From positions 1,860,001 through 1,924,000 of the forward strand of contig NZ_CP106798.1 in the NCBI RefSeq assembly GCF_025642155.1: 64,000 nt of DNA. Direction: 5' to 3'. Positions 44,176 through 51,626 of this stretch are shown here, piece after piece (positions within the stretch are counted from its first letter, which is position 1; each line of letters begins with the position of its first letter). The notes under the pieces were generated by a model. That model was not told the DNA's origin, searched no databases, and saw only the letters and a program-made list of their open reading frames with translations. Both the position numbers and the translations under genes were made by a program. The DNA is from Streptomyces sp. HUAS 15-9. Its GTDB lineage: Bacteria; Actinomycetota; Actinomycetes; Streptomycetales; Streptomycetaceae.

Positions 44176-44946
44176 ATGACCCTGTACGTCGGCACGTCCG
44201 GGTGGCAGTACAAGGACTGGCGGGGCGTCCTGTATCCCGCCGATGTGCCGGTGCGGCTGTGGCTGGAGGAGTACGCGCGGCGCTTCGCCACGGTGGAGAT
44301 CAACAACGCGTTCTACCGGCTGCCGACGCGGGAGAACTTCGAGGTCTGGCGGGACCGGCTGCCGGACGACTTCGTGGTGGCGGTGAAGGCGAGCCGGTAC
44401 CTCACGCACATCAAGCGGCTGAAGGACCCGGCGGAACCGGTGGACCGTCTGATGTCGCACGCGGCCGGCCTGGGCGCCCGACTCGGCCCGGTCCTCCTCC
44501 AGCTGCCCCCGACCCTGCGCGTCGACCCCGGCCTGCTGGACGCCTGCCTCGCCTGCTTCCCGTCCGGCACACGGGTCGCGGTGGAGCCCCGCCACGACTC
44601 ATGGTGGACGGCCGACATCCGCAAGGTCCTCGAATCCCGGGCCGCCGCACTGTGCTGGGCCGATGTGCAGGCTCACCCGGTGGCCCCGCTGTGGCGCACC
44701 ACGGACTGGGGCTACGTCCGCTTCCACGAGGGCCGCGCCCGGCCCTGGCCGCGCTACGGCCGCCGCTCCCTGGAGACCTGGATCGACCGCATCGCGACGA
44801 CCTGGTCCGACGACCACGACGTCTACACGTACTTCAACAACGACCCCGGCGGGGCGGCGGTGGAGGACGCACAGGCCTTCGGCAAGCTGGCGACAGCAGC
44901 AGACCTGACGGTGACCCGCACACCGGAACTGAGCTCACACCGCTGA
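44176..44946 (+). CDS. DUF72 family protein
   Basis: 256 residues. Family start LYVGTSGWQYKDWRGVLYP, then ATVEINNAFYRLPTRENFEVWR and FVVAVKASRYLTHIKRL, AVEPRHDSWW and the C-terminal DVYTYFNNDPGGAAVEDA. A TIM-barrel of unknown function, broadly conserved. It lies 37 bp after the AAA ATPase and may be co-transcribed. Between its end and the GntR gene (44947-45182) I see no gene. Confidence 0.93.
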   Translation: MTLYVGTSGWQYKDWRGVLYPADVPVRLWLEEYARRFATVEINNAFYRLPTRENFEVWRDRLPDDFVVAVKASRYLTHIKRLKDPAEPVDRLMSHAAGLGARLGPVLLQLPPTLRVDPGLLDACLACFPSGTRVAVEPRHDSWWTADIRKVLESRAAALCWADVQAHPVAPLWRTTDWGYVRFHEGRARPWPRYGRRSLETWIDRIATTWSDDHDVYTYFNNDPGGAAVEDAQAFGKLATAADLTVTRTPELSSHR

Positions 44947-45182
44947 ACGCCGGCCGCTGTGCCGACGTCGGCGTGCGCGAGGCCGCTCGAGGAAGCCTCG
45001 CTGACGGACCAGGTAGCCGCGGTGACTGCGGCCGGGCGAGGCCGGCCGGCTGGAGCCGAAGTGCTCGAGGCGGCTCTGAAGCCTGCGGCGTCGGGCCGAA
45101 GCGGCGGAAAGTGGCCGCTGCTCAATCTCCGCCGCAACGACGCTCAGCCACAATGACGCATCCCGGCGGTGCCGGACTCGCC

Positions 45183-45554
45183 TCACCCCTCCCCATAAGC
45201 CGCCCGCAGGGCGTCCCGCACCGCGGCCAGAGCCGCCTCCTCGTCCAACCCGAGCCGCCGGACACGCTCGACGTAAGCCTGCGCGGCCGACGCCGCCTCA
45301 CGCACCGCGGCCGAGCCGGCGGCAGCCACGAACGTGCCGTTGCGTCCCCGGGTCTCGATCACCCCGTCCGTCTCCAGTGCCCGGTACGCCTTGGCCACCG
45401 TGTTCACCGCGAGCCCCAGCGACTCGGCCAGCCCCCGCACGGTCGGCAGCCGGTATCCCACCGGCAGCGCCCCCGATCGCGCCTGCTCGGAAATCTGCGC
45501 CCGCACCTGCTCGTACGGCGGCGCGCTGTCGTCGATGTGGATCTTCAAGGTCAC
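45183..45554 (-). CDS. Short GntR-family regulator (YtrA subfamily)
   Basis: 123 residues from a GTG at 45554. Winged helix LKIHIDDSAPPYEQVRAQ, then LPTVRGLAESLGLAVNTVAKAYRALE and GVIETRGRNGTFVAA; a short C-terminal dimerisation helix follows. No ligand domain, as in YtrA proteins, which often sit with ABC exporters, but none is near. Divergent from the GNAT gene at 45627 with about 70 bp between, so it may control that unit. Confidence 0.9.
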   Translation of the reverse strand: MTLKIHIDDSAPPYEQVRAQISEQARSGALPVGYRLPTVRGLAESLGLAVNTVAKAYRALETDGVIETRGRNGTFVAAAGSAAVREAASAAQAYVERVRRLGLDEEAALAAVRDALRAAYGEG

Positions 45555-45626
45555 GGGGCCGATTGTCCCGCACCCCCCGGAAAATGAGAGGCATCCCGAC
45601 ACGGCTCCCGCATACCGTGCGGCCCC

Positions 45627-46556
45627 ATGACAGTGATCGTGCGCGACCTGCGTCCCGAAGTCACGTCCGACGCGGAGGGCTTCGCCCACGTCCGGCACCT
45701 CGCCCTCCCCTTCTTCCTCGTCACTGCCGGCTCCATCGCCTACGACATCACCCACGCCCACCCCGAGGCCCGCTTCCGCCCGCTCGTCGCGGAGGAGGAC
45801 GGCGAGATCATCGGCACGGCCCAGGTCGGGATCGCCTACGACAGCCCCCAGCCCGGCCAGGGCTACCTGAACGTGTACACCGACCCGGAGCGGACGCGCC
45901 GCGGCGCCGGGGCTCTCCTGGTGCGGGTGGCCGAGGAGCACCTTGCCGCGCACGGGGCGACGAAGCTCTTCACCTGGGTCCTGGACGAACCCGCCAACCA
46001 TTCCTTCGCCGAGCGGCGCGGCTACCGCGCGAGCCGTTCCGCGCACTTCCTGCGCCTCGACCTGGCACACGGCGCCCTGCCGCCGCGCCAGGACCTCCCG
46101 CCGGGCGTCGAACTGCGTACGGGCTCCGACTTCGCGGACGACCCGCGCCCGCTGTTCGCCCTGGACGCGGAGACGCTGGCCGACGAACCGAGCGACATCG
46201 GCCACGAGTTCACCGACTACGAGGCCTGGCTCCAGGAGACCTGGCACCACCCGCTGTTCAGCCCCGAGCTGACGTCGGTCGCCGTCGTCGACGGCCGACC
46301 CGTCGCGTTCAGCGCTGCCCGCACGGACGGCGGCACCCGGTACGGCACCGTCATGACCGGCACGGCCCGCGCCTTCCGCGGCCGGGGCCTGGCCAAGCTC
46401 GCCAAGAACGACTCCCTGCACCGCGCCCGCGCCGCGGGATTCACGCAGGCGTTCACCGGCAACGACTCGGGCAACGGCCCGATGCTCGCGATCAACAAGT
46501 GGTTCGGGTACGAGATCTGCGCGACGGAGGTGCACTATGCCCGCGAACTCGGATGA
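45627..46556 (+). CDS. GNAT N-acetyltransferase, two-domain
   Basis: 309 residues, ATG start. Two GNAT-like halves: the first with IIGTAQVGIAYDSPQPGQGYLNVYTDPERTRRGAGALLVRVAEEHL, where the RxxGxG/A acetyl-CoA loop is visible, the second with RAFRGRGLAKLAKNDSLHRARAAGFTQAFTGND. Tandem GNATs of this length include aminoglycoside and mycothiol acetyltransferases, but the substrate cannot be told here. The stop overlaps the next gene by 20 bp. Confidence 0.9.
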   Translation: MTVIVRDLRPEVTSDAEGFAHVRHLALPFFLVTAGSIAYDITHAHPEARFRPLVAEEDGEIIGTAQVGIAYDSPQPGQGYLNVYTDPERTRRGAGALLVRVAEEHLAAHGATKLFTWVLDEPANHSFAERRGYRASRSAHFLRLDLAHGALPPRQDLPPGVELRTGSDFADDPRPLFALDAETLADEPSDIGHEFTDYEAWLQETWHHPLFSPELTSVAVVDGRPVAFSAARTDGGTRYGTVMTGTARAFRGRGLAKLAKNDSLHRARAAGFTQAFTGNDSGNGPMLAINKWFGYEICATEVHYARELG

Positions 46557-47037
46557 CGACGGCCGCCAGGTCGACGTCATCCTGGTGAAGGGCGGCCGTA
46601 CGAAGATCCGTTACCCCGCCGAACTGCTCCAGGACGACGGCACCAGGATCGTCGTACGCGCCGACTTCGCCGGTGGCACCGTCCGGGACTTCGGGTTCGT
46701 ACGCTTCGAGCCCGGTGACGTCTTCACCGAGTACTACTGGCGGGACCGCTGGTACGCGGTGATGGAGGTCCGTGACCCCGCGGGCACCCTCAAGGGCTGG
46801 TACTGCGACGTCGCCCGCCCGGCGACGTTCTCCGGCACGGAGCTGGTCGTCGAGGACCTCGACCTGGACCTGTGGCGCTCCGCCGACGGTACGGACGTAC
46901 GCCGGCTGGACGAGGACGAGTTCGAGGAGAGCGGCCTCAGGGAGTCGGACCCCCAGGCCGCGGCCGCCGCCGAGGCGGCGCTCGACGAGCTGGAGGCGCT
47001 GGCCCGCGACGGCGGCTTCGACGCCCTGCTGGGCTGA
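46537..47037 (+). CDS. DUF402 domain protein (FomD-like)
   Basis: 166 residues, ATG inside the GNAT gene's end, so the two are coupled. Markers: RFEPGDVFTEYYWRDRWYAVMEVRDPAGTLKGWYCDVARPATF and LVVEDLDLDLW, the DUF402 barrel seen in nucleoside-diphosphate phosphatases such as FomD. A C-terminal acidic helix follows (ESDPQAAAAAEAALDELEAL). Likely a small phosphatase on nucleotides; partner role with the GNAT unknown. Confidence 0.88.
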   Translation: MPANSDDDGRQVDVILVKGGRTKIRYPAELLQDDGTRIVVRADFAGGTVRDFGFVRFEPGDVFTEYYWRDRWYAVMEVRDPAGTLKGWYCDVARPATFSGTELVVEDLDLDLWRSADGTDVRRLDEDEFEESGLRESDPQAAAAAEAALDELEALARDGGFDALLG

Positions 47038-47051
47038 CCCGGCGGGGTGTC

Positions 47052-47675
47052 TCACACGGTGGCCACCACCGCGTACCGCTCGTCCTCCACGTCCCGTCCC
47101 CACAGGAGCGCGTCGTCCGACAGCGGCTCCACGCGCACCTGCCCGGCGAGCGGCTCCAGGAGCGCGGTGAGCCGGTCCGCCGCTATGCCGACCGGGCTGA
47201 CCGTCCCCCACACGCCCTCGACCAGCACGAGCCGGCCCCCCGCCCGCAGCAGCCCCCGCCAGTGCCGCAGGACGCGGGCGGGGTCGGGCAGCGTCCACAG
47301 CACGTGCCGTACCAGCACGACGTCGTAGCGCTGCTGCCCCACCGGGGGTGCCGCCGCGTCACCGACCAGGAACACCGCGTCGCGCCCGGCGAGCTTGGCG
47401 CGGGCCCGCTCCACCATGGGCACGGACAGGTCGACGCCGGTCACGCGGTGTCCCCGCTCGGCGGCGAGGAGCGACAGGCTGCCCGTGCCGCAGCCGAGGT
47501 CGAGGACGTCGGCGGGGCGGCCGGGGAGCCAGGCGGTGAGCCTTTCCGCCCAGGCCGCGCGCACTTCGGGGTCGCGCAGGCCGTGGTCCGGCTCGTCGTC
47601 GAAGCCGGCCGCCTCGGCGTCCCAGTCGACCACGTCCGCACCCGGCGCGGCCGTTCGGTCACTCTCGTTCGTCAT
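47052..47675 (-). CDS. SAM-dependent methyltransferase (class I)
   Basis: 207 residues from an ATG at 47675 (GGGGGA upstream); the frame extends to 47756 without support. Motif I VLDLGCGTGSLSLLAAERGHRV, acidic VTGVDLS, motif II DAVFLVGDAAAPPV and motif III YDVVLVRHVLWTLPDPARVLRHWRGLLRAGG. A small-molecule methyltransferase by length; substrate unknown. Convergent with the DUF402 gene, 14 bp apart. Confidence 0.92.
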   Translation of the reverse strand: MTNESDRTAAPGADVVDWDAEAAGFDDEPDHGLRDPEVRAAWAERLTAWLPGRPADVLDLGCGTGSLSLLAAERGHRVTGVDLSVPMVERARAKLAGRDAVFLVGDAAAPPVGQQRYDVVLVRHVLWTLPDPARVLRHWRGLLRAGGRLVLVEGVWGTVSPVGIAADRLTALLEPLAGQVRVEPLSDDALLWGRDVEDERYAVVATV

Positions 47676-47813
47676 TCCCCCAGAGTGACACCCGCCACTG
47701 ACAGTCGAATCGTGACAGCGGCCACTGACAGACCGGGACCGATGAGGAACTCTCACCGAAAGCGTCTACCTCCGTGAGACCGCGGAACTCGGTAGGCGTT
47801 CAAGGAGGCAGCC

Positions 47814-47951
47814 ATGCGCCGCACAACCGTGCAGAAGCCCCTGAAGAAGACCGCCAACAGCCGCCGGCGCCGCGACGAGGCCGACGAGCACCCCGCGAGA
47901 CGCCCCGAAGTGCGCAAGGACATCGCACGCACCTGGTGGCCCGACGGCTGA
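47814..47951 (+). CDS. Small basic protein, 45 residues
   Basis: ATG at 47814 with a strong AAGGAGG at 47802-47808. The sequence MRRTTVQKPLKKTANSRRRR continues to a TGA at 47951, with a basic first half and a mixed second half ending TWWPDG. No membrane segment. The good ribosome site and codon pattern make it likely to be expressed; function unknown. Confidence 0.65.
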   Translation: MRRTTVQKPLKKTANSRRRRDEADEHPARRPEVRKDIARTWWPDG

Positions 47952-47964
47952 CGCCGAAGGCGCG

Positions 47965-48414
47965 TCACTCCAGTCGCTTGCGGTAGTGGAAGCGGTCGTA
48001 CGGGCCGTCCAGGCGGCGCTCCACCACCTCGTATCCGAACTTCGGATAGATCTTCTGGTTCTCCCACATCATCACGTTGGTGCAGAGCCTGACCTCGGGC
48101 AGGCCGAGCGCACGCGCGCGTGCGTCCACAAACTCCAGCAGCCGCCGTCCCACTCCCCTGCCGTGCGCATCGGGGTGGACGGCGATGCTGTCGAGGAACA
48201 GATGGTCCTCGTGCGCCTCGACCACGACGAGGCCGATCACGGGCTCGCCCGTCACGAACACCCGCCCCGATGCCACGTCCGCCGCGTGGTCCGCCCTCAT
48301 GGGCCCGGGAACCACCCCGATGCGCTCGATGTAGTGGTGGTACGCCGCGTCGGTCACCGACTTCACGGCGGCCACATCGGCGGCCGTGGCCGGCCGGATC
48401 TCGTCGTTCTCCAT
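47965..48414 (-). CDS. GNAT N-acetyltransferase
   Basis: 149 residues, ATG start. GNAT pattern: IRPATAADVAAVKSVTDAAY, VIGLVVVEAHEDHLFLDSIAVHPDAHGRGVGRRLLEFVDARARALG (acetyl-CoA loop HGRGVGRR) and the final YPKFGYEVVERR. Substrate unknown. Divergent from the LPMO gene across 189 bp. Confidence 0.93.
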   Translation of the reverse strand: MENDEIRPATAADVAAVKSVTDAAYHHYIERIGVVPGPMRADHAADVASGRVFVTGEPVIGLVVVEAHEDHLFLDSIAVHPDAHGRGVGRRLLEFVDARARALGLPEVRLCTNVMMWENQKIYPKFGYEVVERRLDGPYDRFHYRKRLE

Positions 48415-48526
48415 GCCGCGCACGCTACCTACCTCAGCGCAGCCTGAGCACTCCCTTAACGGCACCATAAGGATCTCCATCACCCGCTTCCAGCAGGCGA
48501 TTTCGCGGTTTCTTGCGGCTAGTTTC

Positions 48527-48578
48527 GGATCGCCCCCACGGGATCCCCCCACAGGACCCCCATCTGGATCCCCCCACG
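48527..48578. repeat. 14-bp repeats GGATC-C6-AC in the LPMO leader
   Basis: GGATCGCCCCCACG (48527-48540) is followed directly by GGATCCCCCCACAG (48541-48554) and, after 11 bp, GGATCCCCCCACG (48566-48578). They end 25 bp before the LPMO start. The C-runs resemble an anti-Shine-Dalgarno complement (GGGGG); function unknown. Confidence 0.7.
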
Positions 48579-48603
48579 CCGAGGACCGTCCGAGGAGTTC
48601 CCC

Positions 48604-49608
48604 ATGCCCGCACGCCGCAAGGCCGCCGCCGTCGCCGCCCTCGGCCTGGCCCCGCTCGCACTGACCGCCCTCGCCGCCGCGCCCGCCTCGGCGCACGGTT
48701 CGATGGGCGACCCGGTCAGCCGGGTGTCGCAGTGCTACGCGGAGGGTCCGGAGAACCCGAAGTCGGCGGCCTGCAAGGCGGCGGTCGCGGCCGGCGGCAC
48801 CCAGGCCCTCTACGACTGGAACGGCATCCGGATCGGCGACGCGAACGGGCGTCACCAGCAGCTGATCCCGGACGGCAAGCTGTGCAGCGCGAACAACGAC
48901 GAGTTCAAGGGACTCGACCTGGCCCGCGCCGACTGGCCGGCGACGAGCGTGCGCAGTGGTTCGTACACCTTCAAGTACCGCGTGACCGCCCCGCACAAGG
49001 GCACCTTCAAGGTCTATGTCACCAAGCCCGGCTACGACCCGTCGAAGCCGCTCGGCTGGGGCGATCTGGATCTGACGCATCCGGTGGCGACGGCCACGAA
49101 CCCGGTCGCCTCGGGCGGCTTCTACACGTTCTCCGGCACCCTTCCCGAGCGCTCCGGCCGACAGCTCCTCTATGCGGTCTGGCAGCGGTCGGACAGCCCG
49201 GAGGCGTTCTACTCCTGCTCGGACGTGGCCTTCGGCGGCGGAAAAAGCGACGGGAAGGGCGGTGGGAGCAACGGTGGCGGTACCGCCGGCGGCACCGCCC
49301 CGGCGCCGAGCGCCTCCGCGCCCTCGGACGAGCAGATCGAGGCCGGTGCCGACAAGTCGACGATCGAGCACCACGGTCACGGGGACGACGACGCCAGTAC
49401 GTCGGCGCGGCCCACGACACGCGCCGGGGCCGGCCCGGCCAACGCACCCGAGGCCGCCGGTACTTCCAGGGAACTCGCCGAGACCGGCGCCGACGGCAGC
49501 ACGCCGTACCTGGCGATCGGAGGCGCGGCCGCCCTGGCGATCGGGTCGGCCACCGCGTTCGCCTCGGTCCGGCGGCGTGCGATCAGCGGTGGCCGTGGCA
49601 GCCGCTGA
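48604..49608 (+). CDS. Lytic polysaccharide monooxygenase (AA10) with LAETG sorting signal
   Basis: 334 residues, ATG with GAGGAG upstream. Signal peptide 1-30 ends ASA; the mature protein starts with His31 (HGSMGDPVSR), the N-terminal ligand of the copper histidine brace. The AA10 domain extends to ~215, with the second His probably in DLDLTHPV. A Gly/Ser/Pro linker with HHGHG follows, then LAETG at ~298-302, a membrane helix (YLAIGGAAALAIGSATAFASV) and RRR, i.e. a class E sortase signal. The enzyme would cut crystalline chitin or cellulose while covalently bound to the cell wall. From memory it corresponds to SCO1734, described as affecting development. Confidence 0.93.
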   Translation: MPARRKAAAVAALGLAPLALTALAAAPASAHGSMGDPVSRVSQCYAEGPENPKSAACKAAVAAGGTQALYDWNGIRIGDANGRHQQLIPDGKLCSANNDEFKGLDLARADWPATSVRSGSYTFKYRVTAPHKGTFKVYVTKPGYDPSKPLGWGDLDLTHPVATATNPVASGGFYTFSGTLPERSGRQLLYAVWQRSDSPEAFYSCSDVAFGGGKSDGKGGGSNGGGTAGGTAPAPSASAPSDEQIEAGADKSTIEHHGHGDDDASTSARPTTRAGAGPANAPEAAGTSRELAETGADGSTPYLAIGGAAALAIGSATAFASVRRRAISGGRGSR

Positions 49609-49623
49609 CCGCTGAACAAGGCT

Positions 49624-49662
49624 CCGGGGCCTGACCGGCGGCTCAGGCCGGACAGGCCCCGG
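49624..49662. terminator. Strong bidirectional terminator
   Basis: CCGGGGCCTG (49624-49633) and CAGGCCCCGG (49653-49662) form the outer 10-bp stem; inside it, after an A.A mismatch, CCGGC and GCCGG pair, with a 7-nt loop. It separates the convergent LPMO and lipase genes. Confidence 0.8.
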
Positions 49663-49668
49663 CGGACG

Positions 49669-50529
49669 TCAGCTGAACACCGACGCGCAGGTGGTGGCGG
49701 TGGCGTGCGCGGGGTCGAGCGCGTTGGCCACTTCGTGGAAGGCGATGCGGTCGAAGAGTCCGATCGCCACGTGTTCGGAGAGGTCGAGCGGGCACAGGTC
49801 CTGGAGCAGGACGTTGTTGACGTCCGAGCCGCTCAGGTACTGGCTGCGCCACGGCGTGGCCACCTCGTCGTACTTGGTGGCGATGACCGTGTAGTGCACT
49901 CCGGGGACGGTGTCGCCGCCCGCGTTGAGCTTGGTGAGGAAGTCGGATCCGACGATCTGGTCGGCGAGGCCGGGGGTGGTGGCCTTGATCAGGTCTTCGG
50001 CGCCCGGGAAGTACGGCAGCAGATTGGTGAGGCCGTTCAGGTTCGTCCCGTGGTTGTCGGGGGCGAGGCCGACGAGGGCGTTCACCTTGGCGGCTCCGCC
50101 GAGGAACTTCAGGTAGTAGCGGGGCATCATGCCGCCCTGCGAGTGGCCGACGAGGTCGGCCTTGGCGGCTCCGGTGGCGGAGAGCACCTTGTCGACGTAG
50201 TCGGACAGTTGCTGTGCCGACTTGTCGATGGGGCCGAGGCCGTAGAAGAGCGGGACGCCGGACAGTTGTCCGTAGTCGACGGAGAAGACGCAGTACCCGC
50301 GGTCCTTCAGGTACGGTGCGAGGGACAGCCAGTTGTCGATGGAGTTGCCCAGGGTGCCGTGGACCAGCACGACGGGGCGGGGGTGACTCGCGGACGGCTT
50401 GCAGGAGTAGTCGTTCCAACCGCTGGTCGGGGCGGTGGAGGCCTGGGCGGTGGCGGCGGGGACGGCGGCGACGGTGGCGGCCAGGAGCAGTGCGACGAGG
50501 GGTCTGGCGACTCTCTTCCAGGGCAGCAT
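49669..50529 (-). CDS. Secreted lipase (alpha/beta hydrolase)
   Basis: 286 residues, ATG with AAGGAGA upstream. Signal peptide 1-~30 (LVALLLAATVAAVPAATAQA). Markers: VVLVHGTLGNSIDNW, oxyanion-type HG, nucleophile elbow GHSQGGMMPRY, later Asp region and His near HEVANALDPAHA. Belongs to lipases of the class 2 / EstA type in actinomycetes. Extracellular; releases fatty acids from esters or triglycerides. A CRP-like palindrome lies 49 bp upstream of the start. Confidence 0.94.
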   Translation of the reverse strand: MLPWKRVARPLVALLLAATVAAVPAATAQASTAPTSGWNDYSCKPSASHPRPVVLVHGTLGNSIDNWLSLAPYLKDRGYCVFSVDYGQLSGVPLFYGLGPIDKSAQQLSDYVDKVLSATGAAKADLVGHSQGGMMPRYYLKFLGGAAKVNALVGLAPDNHGTNLNGLTNLLPYFPGAEDLIKATTPGLADQIVGSDFLTKLNAGGDTVPGVHYTVIATKYDEVATPWRSQYLSGSDVNNVLLQDLCPLDLSEHVAIGLFDRIAFHEVANALDPAHATATTCASVFS

Positions 50530-50577
50530 CGGGTGATCTCCTTGCGGCTCAAGGGAGTTGCGACGGCATTACGCCCT

Positions 50578-50591
50578 GTGATCCGGATCAC
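50578..50591. promoter_or_regulatory. CRP-like palindrome upstream of the lipase
   Basis: GTGATCC-GGATCAC is a perfect 7+7 palindrome. Read from 50577 it is TGTGA-N6-TCACG, close to the TGTGA-N6-TCACA consensus of CRP/FNR proteins. In S. coelicolor Crp sites have a GTG-N6-GNCAC form; the match is close but not exact. Confidence 0.5.
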
Positions 50592-50702
50592 GAAGGATGC
50601 TGTTCACTCGTCAAGTTACGGGCGAGTAGTGCAAGTGTGAAGTTACGCGTCAGTAAAAACTTCCAGTGATAACCAGCGACGTACCGACCCACCGGTAGGC
50701 CG

Positions 50703-51149
50703 TCACCAAGCAGGCCTGACAGGACCGTAGGGCGCGATACGTGCCAACCGGTCCCGCAACACGCGCACTTCACCTTCGCCCAGGAGTTCGACCCACACCC
50801 CCACGGCGTCGGCGGCCGCCTCCTCCGCCGCCCGGGTGCAGGCCCATCCACGCTCCGTGAGCACGATCAGCCGGGCCCGCGCGTCCTCGGGATGCGGGCG
50901 CCGCTCGGCGTACCCCTTGCGCACGATCTCGTCGACGAGCTGACTGGCCGCCTGCTTGGTCACCCCGAGATGCGCGGCGAGGTCGGTCACCGTGGCCCCG
51001 TCCGGGGCGAGCCGTGCGAAGGCGAAGCCGTGCGCGGGCCGCACCCCCTCGAAGCCGCGGGCGACGACCCCGTCGTTGATGCGTTGCGTGAGTTCACCGG
51101 CGACGGCGAGCACGGCGGCGGACAGGGCCATGGCTTCGGAGTTCTGCAC
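50703..51149 (-). CDS. MarR-family regulator
   Basis: 148 residues from a GTG at 51149 (an ATG at 51131 is possible). Winged helix: LAPDGATVTDLAAHLGVTKQAASQLVDEIVRKGYAERRPHPEDARARLIVLTERG. The flanking helices dimerise. Divergent from the cupin gene; the 86-bp gap contains two perfect CTTGAC-N6-GTCAAG palindromes, almost surely its operators. Confidence 0.94.
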   Translation of the reverse strand: MQNSEAMALSAAVLAVAGELTQRINDGVVARGFEGVRPAHGFAFARLAPDGATVTDLAAHLGVTKQAASQLVDEIVRKGYAERRPHPEDARARLIVLTERGWACTRAAEEAAADAVGVWVELLGEGEVRVLRDRLARIAPYGPVRPAW

Positions 51150-51166
51150 GGAGGCATTGAAACACC

Positions 51167-51205
51167 CTTGACGGATTGGTCAAGCAGCTTGACCATGTAG
51201 TCAAG
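51167..51205. promoter_or_regulatory. Double MarR operator
   Basis: CTTGACGGATTGGTCAAG (51167-51184) and CTTGACCATGTAGTCAAG (51188-51205) are perfect 6-bp inverted repeats with 6-bp centres, 21 bp apart (two turns). A further half-site CTTGAC is at 51209-51214. They cover the MarR/cupin divergent promoters. Confidence 0.85.
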
Positions 51206-51235
51206 GAGCTTGACCAAATGACCGGAGGTCGCACC

Positions 51236-51610
51236 ATGCCCGTCGTCCGCTCGTCCGAAGCCACGACCCACGAGATCCACGGCGCCCGCTTCGTCTCGTA
51301 CGCCACTCCCCTCACCGGCAGCAAGGAGCTGTGCGCCTGGCGGGGCGAGATCCCGGCCGGGACCGAGGCAGTCCCCCACACCGTCACCCGTGAGGAGATA
51401 TTCCATCTGCTGGTCGGCGACCTTGTGATCACCCTCGACGGCCACAGTGAGCAGATCGGCGCCGGCGACACGGTGATCGTCAACCCGGGCACGACCTTCG
51501 CCGTCGAGAACCCGACCGATCACACCGCGATCACCTGGGTCACCACCTCCATCGGCCTGGAGGCGGAGCTGGCCGACGGCACCCTCATCACGCCGCCCTG
51601 GGCCAACTGA
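51236..51610 (+). CDS. Cupin-domain protein
   Basis: 124 residues from an ATG at 51236 with CGGAGG upstream (an ATG at 51218 is unlikely). One conserved cupin fold: WRGEIPAGTEAVPHTVTREEIFHLLVGDLVITLDG and IGAGDTVIVNPGTTFAVEN. Motif 1 has His, Glu and a second His spaced as for metal binding. Probably a small enzyme or sensor under the divergent MarR. Confidence 0.9.
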   Translation: MPVVRSSEATTHEIHGARFVSYATPLTGSKELCAWRGEIPAGTEAVPHTVTREEIFHLLVGDLVITLDGHSEQIGAGDTVIVNPGTTFAVENPTDHTAITWVTTSIGLEAELADGTLITPPWAN

Positions 51611-51626
51611 CGCCCATTCGAAGGGG

